From: Mesorhizobium sp. SARCC-RB16n
Lineage (GTDB): Bacteria > Pseudomonadota > Alphaproteobacteria > Rhizobiales > Rhizobiaceae
Assembly: GCF_008520305.1 (NCBI RefSeq)
Contig: NZ_ML703284.1
Span: 80,248 to 144,247 of the forward strand
Length of the DNA: 64,000 bases
Direction: 5' to 3'
The position numbers were made by a program, and so were the translations under genes. The stretch's first letter is position 1. Each line of letters begins with the position of its first letter. The notes below the pieces were generated by a model. The model was not told the DNA's origin. It did no database searches and saw only the letters and a program-made list of their open reading frames with translations. This document shows positions 19,014 to 27,104 of this stretch, piece by piece.

Positions 19014-20343
19014 GGGTCATGCCTTCGATCAGGAGCGTCGGGGCGGCGGTGCCGAAATTGCGGTCGAGGTCATTCGCCGGCACCATGTTGAGGAACATCG
19101 CCTTCAGGTTCGAGGCGATGGTCACCTCGGCGACCGGATAGGCGAGCGCCCCATTTTCGATCCAGAAGCCGGAGGCGCCGCGGCTGTATTCGCCGGTGAG
19201 CATGTCAACGCCCTGGCCAAACACCTCGGTGACGTAGAAGCCGGACTTGAGCGAGCCGATCAGGTCTTCCGGCGAGCGCTCGCCCGCCTCGATGGCGAGG
19301 TTCGTCGACGACGGCGAGACGGAGGAGCCGCCACGCGTGCCGCGACCGTTGGTGACGAGGCCGAGTTCCCGGGCCACCGATGTCGACAGGAACCAGTGGT
19401 TGAGGACACCCTTTTCAATCATCAGGAGCTTCTCGCCCTCGACGCCCTCGCCATCGAATGGGCGTGAGGCCTGGCCACGGCGCCGCAGCGGCTCGTCGGT
19501 GACTGTGATGCCGGCAGCGGCCACCTGCTTGCCCATCATGTCGCGCAGGAACGAGGTCTTGCGTGCGACGGAAGCGCCGTTGATGGCGCCGGCGATGTGG
19601 CCGGCAATGCCGCGCGCGACGCGCGGATCGAACACCACGTCGACCGGTCCGGTCGCCGCCTTGCGCGCGCCAAGGCGGCGCACGGCCCGTTCGCCGGCCA
19701 TGCGGCCAATATCCTCGGGCGCGTCGAGATCGGCAAAATGCTGGCGCGAGGAGTATTCATAGTCGCGCTCCATGCCGATTCCCTCGCCGGCTATCACGCT
19801 GGCCGAGCGCGAAAAGCGCGAGGCGACATACTGGCCGAGAAAGCCGTGCGAGGTGGCCAGAACCAGCCCGCCCAGCCCGGCGCTGGCATTGGCGCCTGAC
19901 GAATTGGTCACGCCCTTGACGGCAAGAGCCGCCGCTTCGGCCGCAAGGGCTGCTTCCTTCAACTGGTCGGCCGACACTTCCGTCGCGTCGAACAGGTCCA
20001 GATCGCGCGTCTGCCTGGCGAGCAGCGCAGGGTCGGCAAGACCCTGGTAGGGATCCTCTGGAGACACCTTGGCCATGGCGACGGCTCGCTCGGCAAGCGC
20101 CTTCGGATCGGACGCGGCGGTGGCCGATACGCTGGCCACACGCTGGCCGACGAAGACCCGCAGCGAAACGTCGTCGCCCTCGGACGCCTCGGTGTTTTCG
20201 ACCTTGCCAAGCCGCACCGAAACGCCGGTCGAGCGGCCACGCACCGCGACGGCGTCCGCGGCATCGGCGCCGGCGCGTTTCGCGGCCTCGACCAGGGCCG
20301 CGACGCGGTCCGTCAATTTCGCGGCGTCGAGCTTGTCGGTCAT
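19000..20343 (-). CDS. pmbA: TldD/PmbA family protein, PmbA
   Basis: A 447-residue PmbA (TldE) homologue. With TldD this family forms a metalloprotease that trims unfolded peptides such as modified peptide precursors. PmbA is the subunit lacking the HExxxH zinc motif, and none is seen here. Landmarks are DPRVARGIAGHIAGAINGAS, GEKLLMIEKGVLNHWFLSTS and GVDMLTGEYSRGASGFWIEN. It heads the minus-strand operon; AGGATCAAG precedes the ATG at 20343. tldD is not in the window. Confidence 0.92.
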   Translation of the reverse strand: MTDKLDAAKLTDRVAALVEAAKRAGADAADAVAVRGRSTGVSVRLGKVENTEASEGDDVSLRVFVGQRVASVSATAASDPKALAERAVAMAKVSPEDPYQGLADPALLARQTRDLDLFDATEVSADQLKEAALAAEAAALAVKGVTNSSGANASAGLGGLVLATSHGFLGQYVASRFSRSASVIAGEGIGMERDYEYSSRQHFADLDAPEDIGRMAGERAVRRLGARKAATGPVDVVFDPRVARGIAGHIAGAINGASVARKTSFLRDMMGKQVAAAGITVTDEPLRRRGQASRPFDGEGVEGEKLLMIEKGVLNHWFLSTSVARELGLVTNGRGTRGGSSVSPSSTNLAIEAGERSPEDLIGSLKSGFYVTEVFGQGVDMLTGEYSRGASGFWIENGALAYPVAEVTIASNLKAMFLNMVPANDLDRNFGTAAPTLLIEGMTLAGA

Positions 20344-20517
20344 GCACTTGATCCTGTTTCTTCAGCCTGTCCGGAAGGCAGGTGCTGCCGCACCATCTAT
20401 TGTTCCAATGCCGCTTGTGCAATGGCAGAAGGGCAATCAGGATGCCGCGACCAAATCGCCATCGAAGCGCCCGCAAAGAGCGGACGCCGCAGCTTTTGCC
20501 TATCTGGAGCCCTCGCC

Positions 20518-20934
20518 ATGACGCCTTTCCATCTTGCCTTCCCGGTTCGTGATCTCGATGAAACCCGAACTTTCTATGGCGATGTGCTGGGCTGCGCGAT
20601 CGGCCGCTCGTCGGCAACCTGGGTCGATTTCGACCTTTATGGCCATCAGATGTCGGCGCATCTGCGGCCGCAGGCCGCGCAAGCCGCCAGCGACGGCAAG
20701 GTCGACGGTATCACCGTGCCGATCCCGCATTTTGGCGCTGTGCTCTTGATGGACGACTGGCAGCGCCTGGCGGACCGGCTGGAAGCACGCGACGACATAG
20801 ACTGGCTGGAGCGGCCAATGGTCCGTTTCACGGGCGAGCCCGGCGAACAGGCGACATTGTTCATCCGCGACCCCTCGGGCAACGCCCTGGAATTCAAGGG
20901 TTTTCGCTCACTGGAGCAGGTTTTCGCGCATTGA
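20518..20934 (+). CDS. VOC family protein (glyoxalase/dioxygenase superfamily)
   Basis: A 138-residue vicinal-oxygen-chelate fold protein beginning [20 protein letters not shown]. Two beta-alpha-beta-beta-beta modules are recognisable, ending [15 protein letters not shown]. The metal positions typical of the fold (His in HLAFPV and Glu in LEFKGF) are present. Substrate unknown. It is divergent from pmbA and converges with epmA. Confidence 0.85.
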   Translation: MTPFHLAFPVRDLDETRTFYGDVLGCAIGRSSATWVDFDLYGHQMSAHLRPQAAQAASDGKVDGITVPIPHFGAVLLMDDWQRLADRLEARDDIDWLERPMVRFTGEPGEQATLFIRDPSGNALEFKGFRSLEQVFAH

Positions 20935-20951
20935 ATGAGGTCTGGCCTCAT

Positions 20952-21998
20952 TCAAGATGCCGCGACCGGCGTCCAGATCACATCCTCGATCTTCTGCGCA
21001 CCCGTCGCCAGCATCACCAGCCGGTCGAAGCCAAGCGCGATGCCGCTGGCCTGCGGCATGACGGCAAGGGCGGCGAGAAAATCCTCGTCCAGCGGGTAGC
21101 GCTCGCCATAGATGCGCTCTTTCTCGTCCATCTCGATGATGAAGCGCCGGCGCTGCTCGGCCGCGTCGGTCAACTCGCCAAAGCCGTTGGCGAGCTCGAC
21201 GCCGCAGCAATAGAGCTCGAAACGTTCGGCGACGCGGGGATCCCCGGGACTCGGCCGGGCAAGTGCCGCCTCGGCGACCGGATATTCGCACAGGATGGTC
21301 GCCCGCCCCTGCCCAAGGAACGGCTCGACCTTTTCCACCATCACGCGGCTGAACAAATCCGCCCAGTTGTCATCAGGCGCTGTGCGCAGGCCGGCCTGGA
21401 CCAGTGCGGCGTGAAGCGCGTCCCGGTCCGTGCCGCCGTCGACGGCGACCGTGGCCAGCAGGTCGATGCCGGCATGGCGGCTGAAGGCGTCCGCCACGGT
21501 CAACCGCTCCGGTTCGGCGAACGGATCGCAGTCGCGGCCCCGGAAGGAAAAGTGCGTGGCCCCTGCCCGCGTCGCGGCCAGCGCCAGCAGATCGGCGCAG
21601 TCGCGCATCAGGCTTTCATAGGTCTCGCCCACCCGATACCATTCGAGCATGGTGAATTCGGGATGATGCAGGGGACCGCGTTCACGGTTGCGGTAGACCG
21701 GACCCAGACTGAAAATGCGCGGTTCTCCCGCGGCAAGCAGTTTCTTGCAGGCAAATTCCGGCGAGGTATGGAGATAAAGCGGCGAGCGGACGCCATCCGG
21801 CCCTACCGCTTCCGTGGCGAAAGCCGCCAGATGCGCCTCGTTGCCGGGCGAGATCTGCAGCGCGGCCGTCTCCACCTCGATGAAATCGTTGCCGGCGAAC
21901 CAGTCGCGCAAGGCGGCCGTCAGCCCGTTGCGCAGCAGCAGGCGCGGACGGCGGTCGGCGTGGACATGCGGCGTCCACCAGGGCGACGCGGCGGTCAT
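20952..21998 (-). CDS. epmA: Elongation factor P beta-lysine ligase EpmA (GenX/PoxA)
   Basis: A 348-residue class II lysyl-tRNA-synthetase-like protein without an anticodon domain, as in EpmA. Catalytic motifs include [20 protein letters not shown] and [12 protein letters not shown]. It attaches beta-lysine to a conserved lysine of elongation factor P. The efp gene starts 165 bases away in the opposite direction, which supports the call. The aminomutase EpmB, which makes beta-lysine, is not in the window. Confidence 0.93.
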   Translation of the reverse strand: MTAASPWWTPHVHADRRPRLLLRNGLTAALRDWFAGNDFIEVETAALQISPGNEAHLAAFATEAVGPDGVRSPLYLHTSPEFACKKLLAAGEPRIFSLGPVYRNRERGPLHHPEFTMLEWYRVGETYESLMRDCADLLALAATRAGATHFSFRGRDCDPFAEPERLTVADAFSRHAGIDLLATVAVDGGTDRDALHAALVQAGLRTAPDDNWADLFSRVMVEKVEPFLGQGRATILCEYPVAEAALARPSPGDPRVAERFELYCCGVELANGFGELTDAAEQRRRFIIEMDEKERIYGERYPLDEDFLAALAVMPQASGIALGFDRLVMLATGAQKIEDVIWTPVAAS

Positions 21999-22163
21999 GA
22001 GCGGAAAGGCATGCCGGTGCGCCCCATGTCAGTTCGCTCCGCCCCAGTTCGCCCCAGCCAGTTCGCATTGGGGGGCTGGCGGTTCGCGCCAAGATGCGCT
22101 AGGCCCCCATCCAGCGCCGCACAAGCCGGCAAACGCCAGTCAACTCTCGCAGGATTTAAAACC

Positions 22164-22733
22164 GTGGTGAAAGTCATCGCCAGTTCGCTCCGCAAAGGCA
22201 ATGTCGTCGACAAGGACGGCAAGCTTTATGTGATCCTCTTTGCCGAAAACATCCACCCAGGCAAGGGCACGCCCGTAACGCAGCTCGACATGCGGCGCAT
22301 CGGCGACGGGGTGAAGGTGTCGGAGCGCTACCGCACCACCGAACAGGTGGAGCGCGCCTATGTCGAGGAGCGCGAGCACACCTTCCTCTACGCCGACGGC
22401 GAAGGCTATCACTTCATGAACCCGGAAACCTACGACCAGGTGGCGGTGTCCGAAGCCGTGGTCGGCGACGCGGCGCCCTATCTGAAGGAAGGAATGCCGG
22501 TCCAAGTCTCCCAGTTCAACGGCATCGCGATCGCCCTGGTGCTGCCGCAGCGCGCCACCTTCGAAGTGGTCGATACGGAGCCGACGACCAAGGGCCAGAC
22601 GGCGTCGTCCTCCTATAAACCGGCCGTGCTTTCCAATGGCGTGCGCACCACCGTGCCGCCGCACATCGCGCCTGGCACCCGCGTTGTGGTGATGACGGCC
22701 GACGGGTCCTATGTGGAGCGGGCGAAGGACTGA
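22164..22733 (+). CDS. efp: Elongation factor P
   Basis: A 189-residue EF-P, which relieves ribosome stalling at polyproline. The modification loop reads [11 protein letters not shown] with Lys34 at the tip, the residue targeted by Epm[17 protein letters not shown] and the end SYVERAKD are conserved. The start is GTG at 22164 (product [13 protein letters not shown]); the long in-frame upstream stretch reads antisense to epmA and is not coding. Divergent from epmA. Confidence 0.96.
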   Translation: MVKVIASSLRKGNVVDKDGKLYVILFAENIHPGKGTPVTQLDMRRIGDGVKVSERYRTTEQVERAYVEEREHTFLYADGEGYHFMNPETYDQVAVSEAVVGDAAPYLKEGMPVQVSQFNGIAIALVLPQRATFEVVDTEPTTKGQTASSSYKPAVLSNGVRTTVPPHIAPGTRVVVMTADGSYVERAKD

Positions 22734-22776
22734 GGGCAAGCCTTCGCAGTCTTGCTGGCGGAATCTCTGACAGCGA

Positions 22777-23649
22777 TCACGTCTTGGCTGGTGTTTTTGT
22801 TCTTTTCGCTTTGTCCTTGGCGGAGCGCTGTTCAACTGCGGCCTCCACCTCCCGCTTCAGCCGATCCTTGATTTCAACCGTCTCGTTCATCAAGGCGTCG
22901 ATCTTCAGGAAATCGAGCACCCGGTATTTCGACACTGCCGGACGGACCAATATGTCGGGCTGGCATTGTTTCAGCTTGTTGGCGATGATCGACTGCATCA
23001 TCAGCTGCGTGGCGCCGAACATCAGGTCGACTGAGGTGGGCTGCTTGCGGTCGGCCTCTTCGGGCGCGCCGACCACGTCGACGCCGATGATGATGTCGGC
23101 ATCCTTCTCGATCAGATCGAACGGCACGGGGTTGTAGATGCCGCCGTCGATCAGCAGCCTGCCGTCGCGCGTCACCGGGCGGAAGACGGCGGGGATGGCG
23201 GCCGAAGCGGCAAGGGCCGAGTGCAGGTCGCCGTCGTCGAAGACAGCGAGCTTGTGGCCGAAATAGTCCGTCGCCGTCACCTTCAGCGGGATTTTCAGCT
23301 CGGCGAAGGTCTCGGGGATGGCCTCGGGCAAGAACGCCTTGAGGATGCGCTCGACATTGAACTGGCTAACGCGGATGCCATTTTGCATGGCTTCCGCGAT
23401 CGTGCCTGGCCGCGCCCGCCACATGCGGCTCGCAACCTCGGCGCGCCGGCCAAGGATCGAGCGGGCATAATCGTGAATGTCCTTGCCGGTCATGCCGGAG
23501 GCCATGCCGGCGCCCATGATAGCGCCAATCGACGAACCGGCTATCGCCACCGGCTTGATTCCGAGTTCGTTAAGCGCCTCGATGACATGGATATGCGCCA
23601 GGCCACGCGCGCCGCCGCCGCCGAAAGCTATGCCGAAAGTCGGGCTCAT
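22777..23649 (-). CDS. Patatin-like phospholipase / RssA-type serine esterase
   Basis: A 290-residue patatin-domain protein. The oxyanion motif GGGGARG is at residues 10-16, the nucleophile elbow GSSIG near residue 39, and the catalytic Asp in DGGIYNP. No signal peptide is seen, so it is probably cytosolic, like RssA-type proteins. A Lys/Arg/Glu-rich tail ends the protein. Its ATG overlaps the upstream peptidase stop as ATGA, so it forms an operon with the two M16 peptidases. Substrate unknown. Confidence 0.9.
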   Translation of the reverse strand: MSPTFGIAFGGGGARGLAHIHVIEALNELGIKPVAIAGSSIGAIMGAGMASGMTGKDIHDYARSILGRRAEVASRMWRARPGTIAEAMQNGIRVSQFNVERILKAFLPEAIPETFAELKIPLKVTATDYFGHKLAVFDDGDLHSALAASAAIPAVFRPVTRDGRLLIDGGIYNPVPFDLIEKDADIIIGVDVVGAPEEADRKQPTSVDLMFGATQLMMQSIIANKLKQCQPDILVRPAVSKYRVLDFLKIDALMNETVEIKDRLKREVEAAVEQRSAKDKAKRTKTPAKT

Positions 23650-25049
23650 CCCTTGCCGGCTCCCGCCAGCGGCGGTCCCACCACCATGATGGTCGGTTCG
23701 GCCGTCAGCAGCTTCTTCGCCGCGGCCTTGACCTGATCAAGCGTCACCGCGTTGATATAGCCGGCCCGGCGCTGCATGTAGTCGATGCCGAGATCGTCGA
23801 GCTGCAGCTCGACCAGCGTCGCGGCGATGGAAACCGACGAATCCAGATTGTTGATCGCATAGGCGCCGATCAGATATTTCTTGGTCGCCGCCAGTTCGGC
23901 CTCGGTCGGGCCGTCCTGCGCCAACCGCTTGACGACGTCGCGCACGATGCCGAGGGTCTCGGCGGCGCGGTCGGAACGCGTTCCGGTGGTGACGATCAGC
24001 GCGTCGGCGTGGTCCTGGTTTACCAGCGAGGAATTGACGCTGTAGGCAAGCCCGCGCTTTTCGCGCACCTCCTGGAACAGGCGCGAGGTGAAGGTGCCGC
24101 CGCCAAGGATTTCGTTCATCAGCGCGGCGGGGAAGAAATCCACCGCCGTGCGCTTCACGCCCGGCCAGGCGAGCTGCAGCGAGGTCTGCGGCAGGTCGTA
24201 ATTGACCTCGATATGCTGCGCCAGCTTGGGCTCGATATCGGCGACGGTGGCGAGCGCCTGGTTTGGCGGCAGGTCACCGAACACCATGTCGAGCTTCTTC
24301 TTCAGCGTCTCGGCGTCGATGGCGCCGACCACGGCGACATGCAGGCCGCCGCGCGCAAACACCGCCTTGTGCAGGGCCCTGAGATCGGCCTGCGTGATGG
24401 CGGCGATGCTCTGTCTGGTGCCCTGATCGGAGCGCGAATAGGGATGGTCGCCATAGACGGCGCGCGCCCACCGGTTCTGCGCCACCGTGTCTGGATCGTT
24501 CTCGTTGGCGATGATGCCGGACAGGACCTGGGCGCGAATGCGGTCGATCGGCGCCTCGTCGAAGCGCGGCTCGTTGACCGCCAGCCGCAACAGGTCGAAG
24601 GCTTCGTCACGCTGTTCAGCCAGCATGCGCATGGAGCCGTAGATGCCGTCGCGGGTCTCCTCGAAGCTCATCTCGGCGCCGGCATCGTCGAGCTTGATCT
24701 GGAAGGCTTCCGAATCGAGCGGGCCAGCGCCCTCGTCGAACAGGCCGGTCATCAGATTGGCCAGCCCTTCCTTGCCCGGCGGATCCTGTGTCGAACCACC
24801 ACCGAAGACGAAACGGATGGCGACAACCGGCACGGAATAGTCCTGGACCAGCCAGGCCGTGACACCCTTCGGCGAGGTGACGGACTGGATCTCCATGGCG
24901 CGGGCGGCAAGCGCCGGCAGGATCAGGAAGAGAATGGAGAGGAGCAGGGTTGCGATGGCGTGCAGGGCCTTCCCTTCTCCCACAACAAGGGGAGAAGGGG
25001 GAGCCTGGCGGGGAGAAGTCAACGCGCCGCTAAACTGGTTCGTCATCAT
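23646..25049 (-). CDS. M16 family peptidase-like protein, non-catalytic partner subunit
   Basis: A 467-residue M16 protein. A hydrophobic signal (LLLSILFLILPALAARA) directs export. The region aligned to the zinc motif reads GKEGLANLMTGLFDEGAG, with no HxxEH, so it cannot bind zinc normally. It keeps the Arg/Tyr pair of substrate-binding partners (SRLFQEVREKRGLAYSVNS). It is therefore the inactive half of a two-subunit peptidase with the next gene upstream. The ATG at 25049 overlaps the upstream stop as TGATG. Residues before the signal (SPRQAPPSPLVVGEGK) are encoded by a palindromic repeat. Confidence 0.87.
   Translation of the reverse strand: MMTNQFSGALTSPRQAPPSPLVVGEGKALHAIATLLLSILFLILPALAARAMEIQSVTSPKGVTAWLVQDYSVPVVAIRFVFGGGSTQDPPGKEGLANLMTGLFDEGAGPLDSEAFQIKLDDAGAEMSFEETRDGIYGSMRMLAEQRDEAFDLLRLAVNEPRFDEAPIDRIRAQVLSGIIANENDPDTVAQNRWARAVYGDHPYSRSDQGTRQSIAAITQADLRALHKAVFARGGLHVAVVGAIDAETLKKKLDMVFGDLPPNQALATVADIEPKLAQHIEVNYDLPQTSLQLAWPGVKRTAVDFFPAALMNEILGGGTFTSRLFQEVREKRGLAYSVNSSLVNQDHADALIVTTGTRSDRAAETLGIVRDVVKRLAQDGPTEAELAATKKYLIGAYAINNLDSSVSIAATLVELQLDDLGIDYMQRRAGYINAVTLDQVKAAAKKLLTAEPTIMVVGPPLAGAGKG
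24972..24999. repeat. REP-like rhizobial palindrome inside a coding region
   Basis: CCCTTCTCCC and GGGAGAAGGG form perfect 10-base arms around an 8-base loop, followed by GAGCCTGGCGGGGAGAAG. This matches the type of dispersed palindrome common between rhizobial genes. Here it lies within the first 27 codons of the second M16 gene, ahead of the signal peptide. Confidence 0.65.
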
Positions 25050-26431
25050 CAATTCCCCGCCTGTTGCTGCGGCAAGAGATAGCCGGTCGTCGAACGGGCC
25101 AGCACCAAATAGCGCGCGGCAACGGCCTTGACCTCGTCGGTCGTGACCTTGCGGATGCGGTCCGGCCATTGCTGCACGTCCTGCACATTGCCGCCGGTGG
25201 CGAGCGTCGAGCCATAGATGTTGGCCATGGAGTCCTGCTTGTCGCGGGCAAAGATCATCGACCTGACATAGCGGTCCTTGGCTTTCTCGAGCTCGTCGGG
25301 GGTCACGCCGTCGCTCACGATGCGCGCCACCTCGGCATCGACCGCGGCTTCGACATCGGCCAGCTTGGCGTCGCCGCGCGGCGCGCCATAGACGGTGAAA
25401 TTGGTGTCGTCGAGCATGGTGCCCTGGAAGTACGCGCCGGCGCTGGAAGCGATGCCCTGCTTGACGACAAGCGCCTGGTAAAGCCGGCTGCGGTTGCCGC
25501 CGCCAAGGATCTCGGCCAGCAGGTCGAGCGCTTCGGCTTCGCCGGGCTTGGCGGTGTGGTAGGAGGGCACGACCCATTGCGTCGAGAAACTCGGCACGCT
25601 GACGCGGGCATCGGAGAGCGTGACGGTGCGCTTGGTGTTCTGATCCGGTTCGACCGGGCGGACGCGCGGCGGCAGATCCGGCCCGCGGGCCACCTTGCCG
25701 TAGGTCTTCTCGGCCAGCGCCTTCACCGTTTCCGGTTCGACATCGCCGGCCACGATCAGCACGGCGTTGTTGGGCCGGTAGTATTTGTTATAGAAGGCGA
25801 CGGCGTCGGTGCGGTTCAGTTGCTCCATCTCCTGCATCCAGCCAATGACCGGAATGCGATAGGGCTGGTTCTGCCACAGCGTGGCATCGACCTCCTCGTC
25901 AAGCACGGCTTGCGGATTGTTGTCGATGCGAGAGCGGCGCTCCTCCAGGATCACATCGCGCTCGGTCTTGATGACGTCATCGGTGAGGATGAGGTTGCGC
26001 ATGCGGTCGGCCTCGAAGCTCATCATCAGTTCGAGCGCGGACGGCGCCACCGTCTCGTGGAAAGCCGTGTAGTCGTAGGAGGTGAAGGCGTTGTTGGAGC
26101 CGCCAATGTCGGAGACGGCGCGGTCGAACTCGCCGGCTTCATGATGGGCGGTCGCCTTGAACATCAGATGTTCGAAGAAATGAGCGATGCCGGATTTGCC
26201 CGGAGGCTCGTCGGCACTGCCGATCTTGTACCAGACCATATGGGTGACGATCGGCGCGCGATGGTCGGGAATGACCACCACTTCCATACCGTTGTCGAGC
26301 AGGAAATCCGTCACCTTGAACTCGGCCGGCACTGTGTCAGGCAATACGGGGCTGTCCGCCAGGACAGGGTCGGTCATGAACAGCGACGTCGCCAGCAGCG
26401 TTGCCCTCAGCCACTCAGTCCTGGATGTCAT
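25049..26431 (-). CDS. M16 family zinc peptidase, catalytic subunit
   Basis: A 460-residue periplasmic M16 peptidase. The signal peptide ends near [11 protein letters not shown]. The inverted zinc motif HFFEH is intact, and the third ligand region is [20 protein letters not shown], with EERRSRID further on. Together with the downstream non-catalytic partner it resembles the paired half-size M16 peptidases of Gram-negative bacteria. The ATG at 26431 has CGGAG upstream. It precedes the partner and patatin in an operon, 118 bases after rsmD. Confidence 0.9.
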   Translation of the reverse strand: MTSRTEWLRATLLATSLFMTDPVLADSPVLPDTVPAEFKVTDFLLDNGMEVVVIPDHRAPIVTHMVWYKIGSADEPPGKSGIAHFFEHLMFKATAHHEAGEFDRAVSDIGGSNNAFTSYDYTAFHETVAPSALELMMSFEADRMRNLILTDDVIKTERDVILEERRSRIDNNPQAVLDEEVDATLWQNQPYRIPVIGWMQEMEQLNRTDAVAFYNKYYRPNNAVLIVAGDVEPETVKALAEKTYGKVARGPDLPPRVRPVEPDQNTKRTVTLSDARVSVPSFSTQWVVPSYHTAKPGEAEALDLLAEILGGGNRSRLYQALVVKQGIASSAGAYFQGTMLDDTNFTVYGAPRGDAKLADVEAAVDAEVARIVSDGVTPDELEKAKDRYVRSMIFARDKQDSMANIYGSTLATGGNVQDVQQWPDRIRKVTTDEVKAVAARYLVLARSTTGYLLPQQQAGN

Positions 26432-26549
26432 CGATGGCTCCGGTTCATGCAGCGACGATAGGCAAGGCGCTGGCGACAAGCAAAGTGAATTGTTGCTCAT
26501 GTTGCCGGCAAAGGCGGCGGCAAAGAGGCCACTGCTGAAAGCAGGCGTA

Positions 26550-27104
26550 TCAGGCAGCCTCGATGAATCGGATCACGGTCTCGCCATAGTTGCGCTCATC
26601 AAGCACGGAAAAGCCCGGCCCCGGCTCGAAGGGAACCGCCGCCGTCTCCTCTACCACGCAGAGCGCGCCTGGTCGCAGCCAGCTGCCGGCCATGGCCGAG
26701 CGCAGGGCGCGCTCGCCAAGACCCTTGCCATAGGGCGGATCGGCAAAGACGAGGCCGAACGGCGCCAGCGTGCCCGCCTCACCCAGGCCCGTTGCATCGC
26801 GGCGGAAGATCTTGGTGCGTCCGGTCAGGCCGAAGGCCTCGACATTGTCGCGGATCAGACCCCGGCCTTCGGCCGATTCCTCGATGAAGACGCCATAGGA
26901 TGCGCCGCGCGACAGGGCTTCCAGACCAAGCGCACCGGTGCCGGCGAACAGGTCGAGCACGCGCGCGCCCTCCAGTTGCCCGGCAAAGCGATGCGCCAGA
27001 ACGTTGAAGACGGCCTCGCGGGTGCGGTCGGTCGTCGGGCGGATGGCGCTGCTGCGGGGCGTCGCCAACGGACGCCCGCGAAACTCACCGCCGACGATCC
27101 TCAT
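26550..27104 (-). CDS. rsmD: 16S rRNA (guanine(966)-N(2))-methyltransferase RsmD
   Basis: A 184-residue RsmD that methylates G966 of 16S rRNA. The SAM-binding motif [18 protein letters not shown] and the catalytic motif DPPYGKG are clear, and the start [11 protein letters not shown] is characteristic. Its ATG overlaps the stop of the pseudouridine synthase gene as ATGA, a usual pairing of two rRNA-modification genes in rhizobia. Confidence 0.95.
   Translation of the reverse strand: MRIVGGEFRGRPLATPRSSAIRPTTDRTREAVFNVLAHRFAGQLEGARVLDLFAGTGALGLEALSRGASYGVFIEESAEGRGLIRDNVEAFGLTGRTKIFRRDATGLGEAGTLAPFGLVFADPPYGKGLGERALRSAMAGSWLRPGALCVVEETAAVPFEPGPGFSVLDERNYGETVIRFIEAA

Noticed and set aside
20931-22163. 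A long plus-strand frame leading into efp
   Set aside because: It runs opposite epmA and lacks similarity to any N-terminal extension of EF-P; the GTG at 22164 gives the normal EF-P length.
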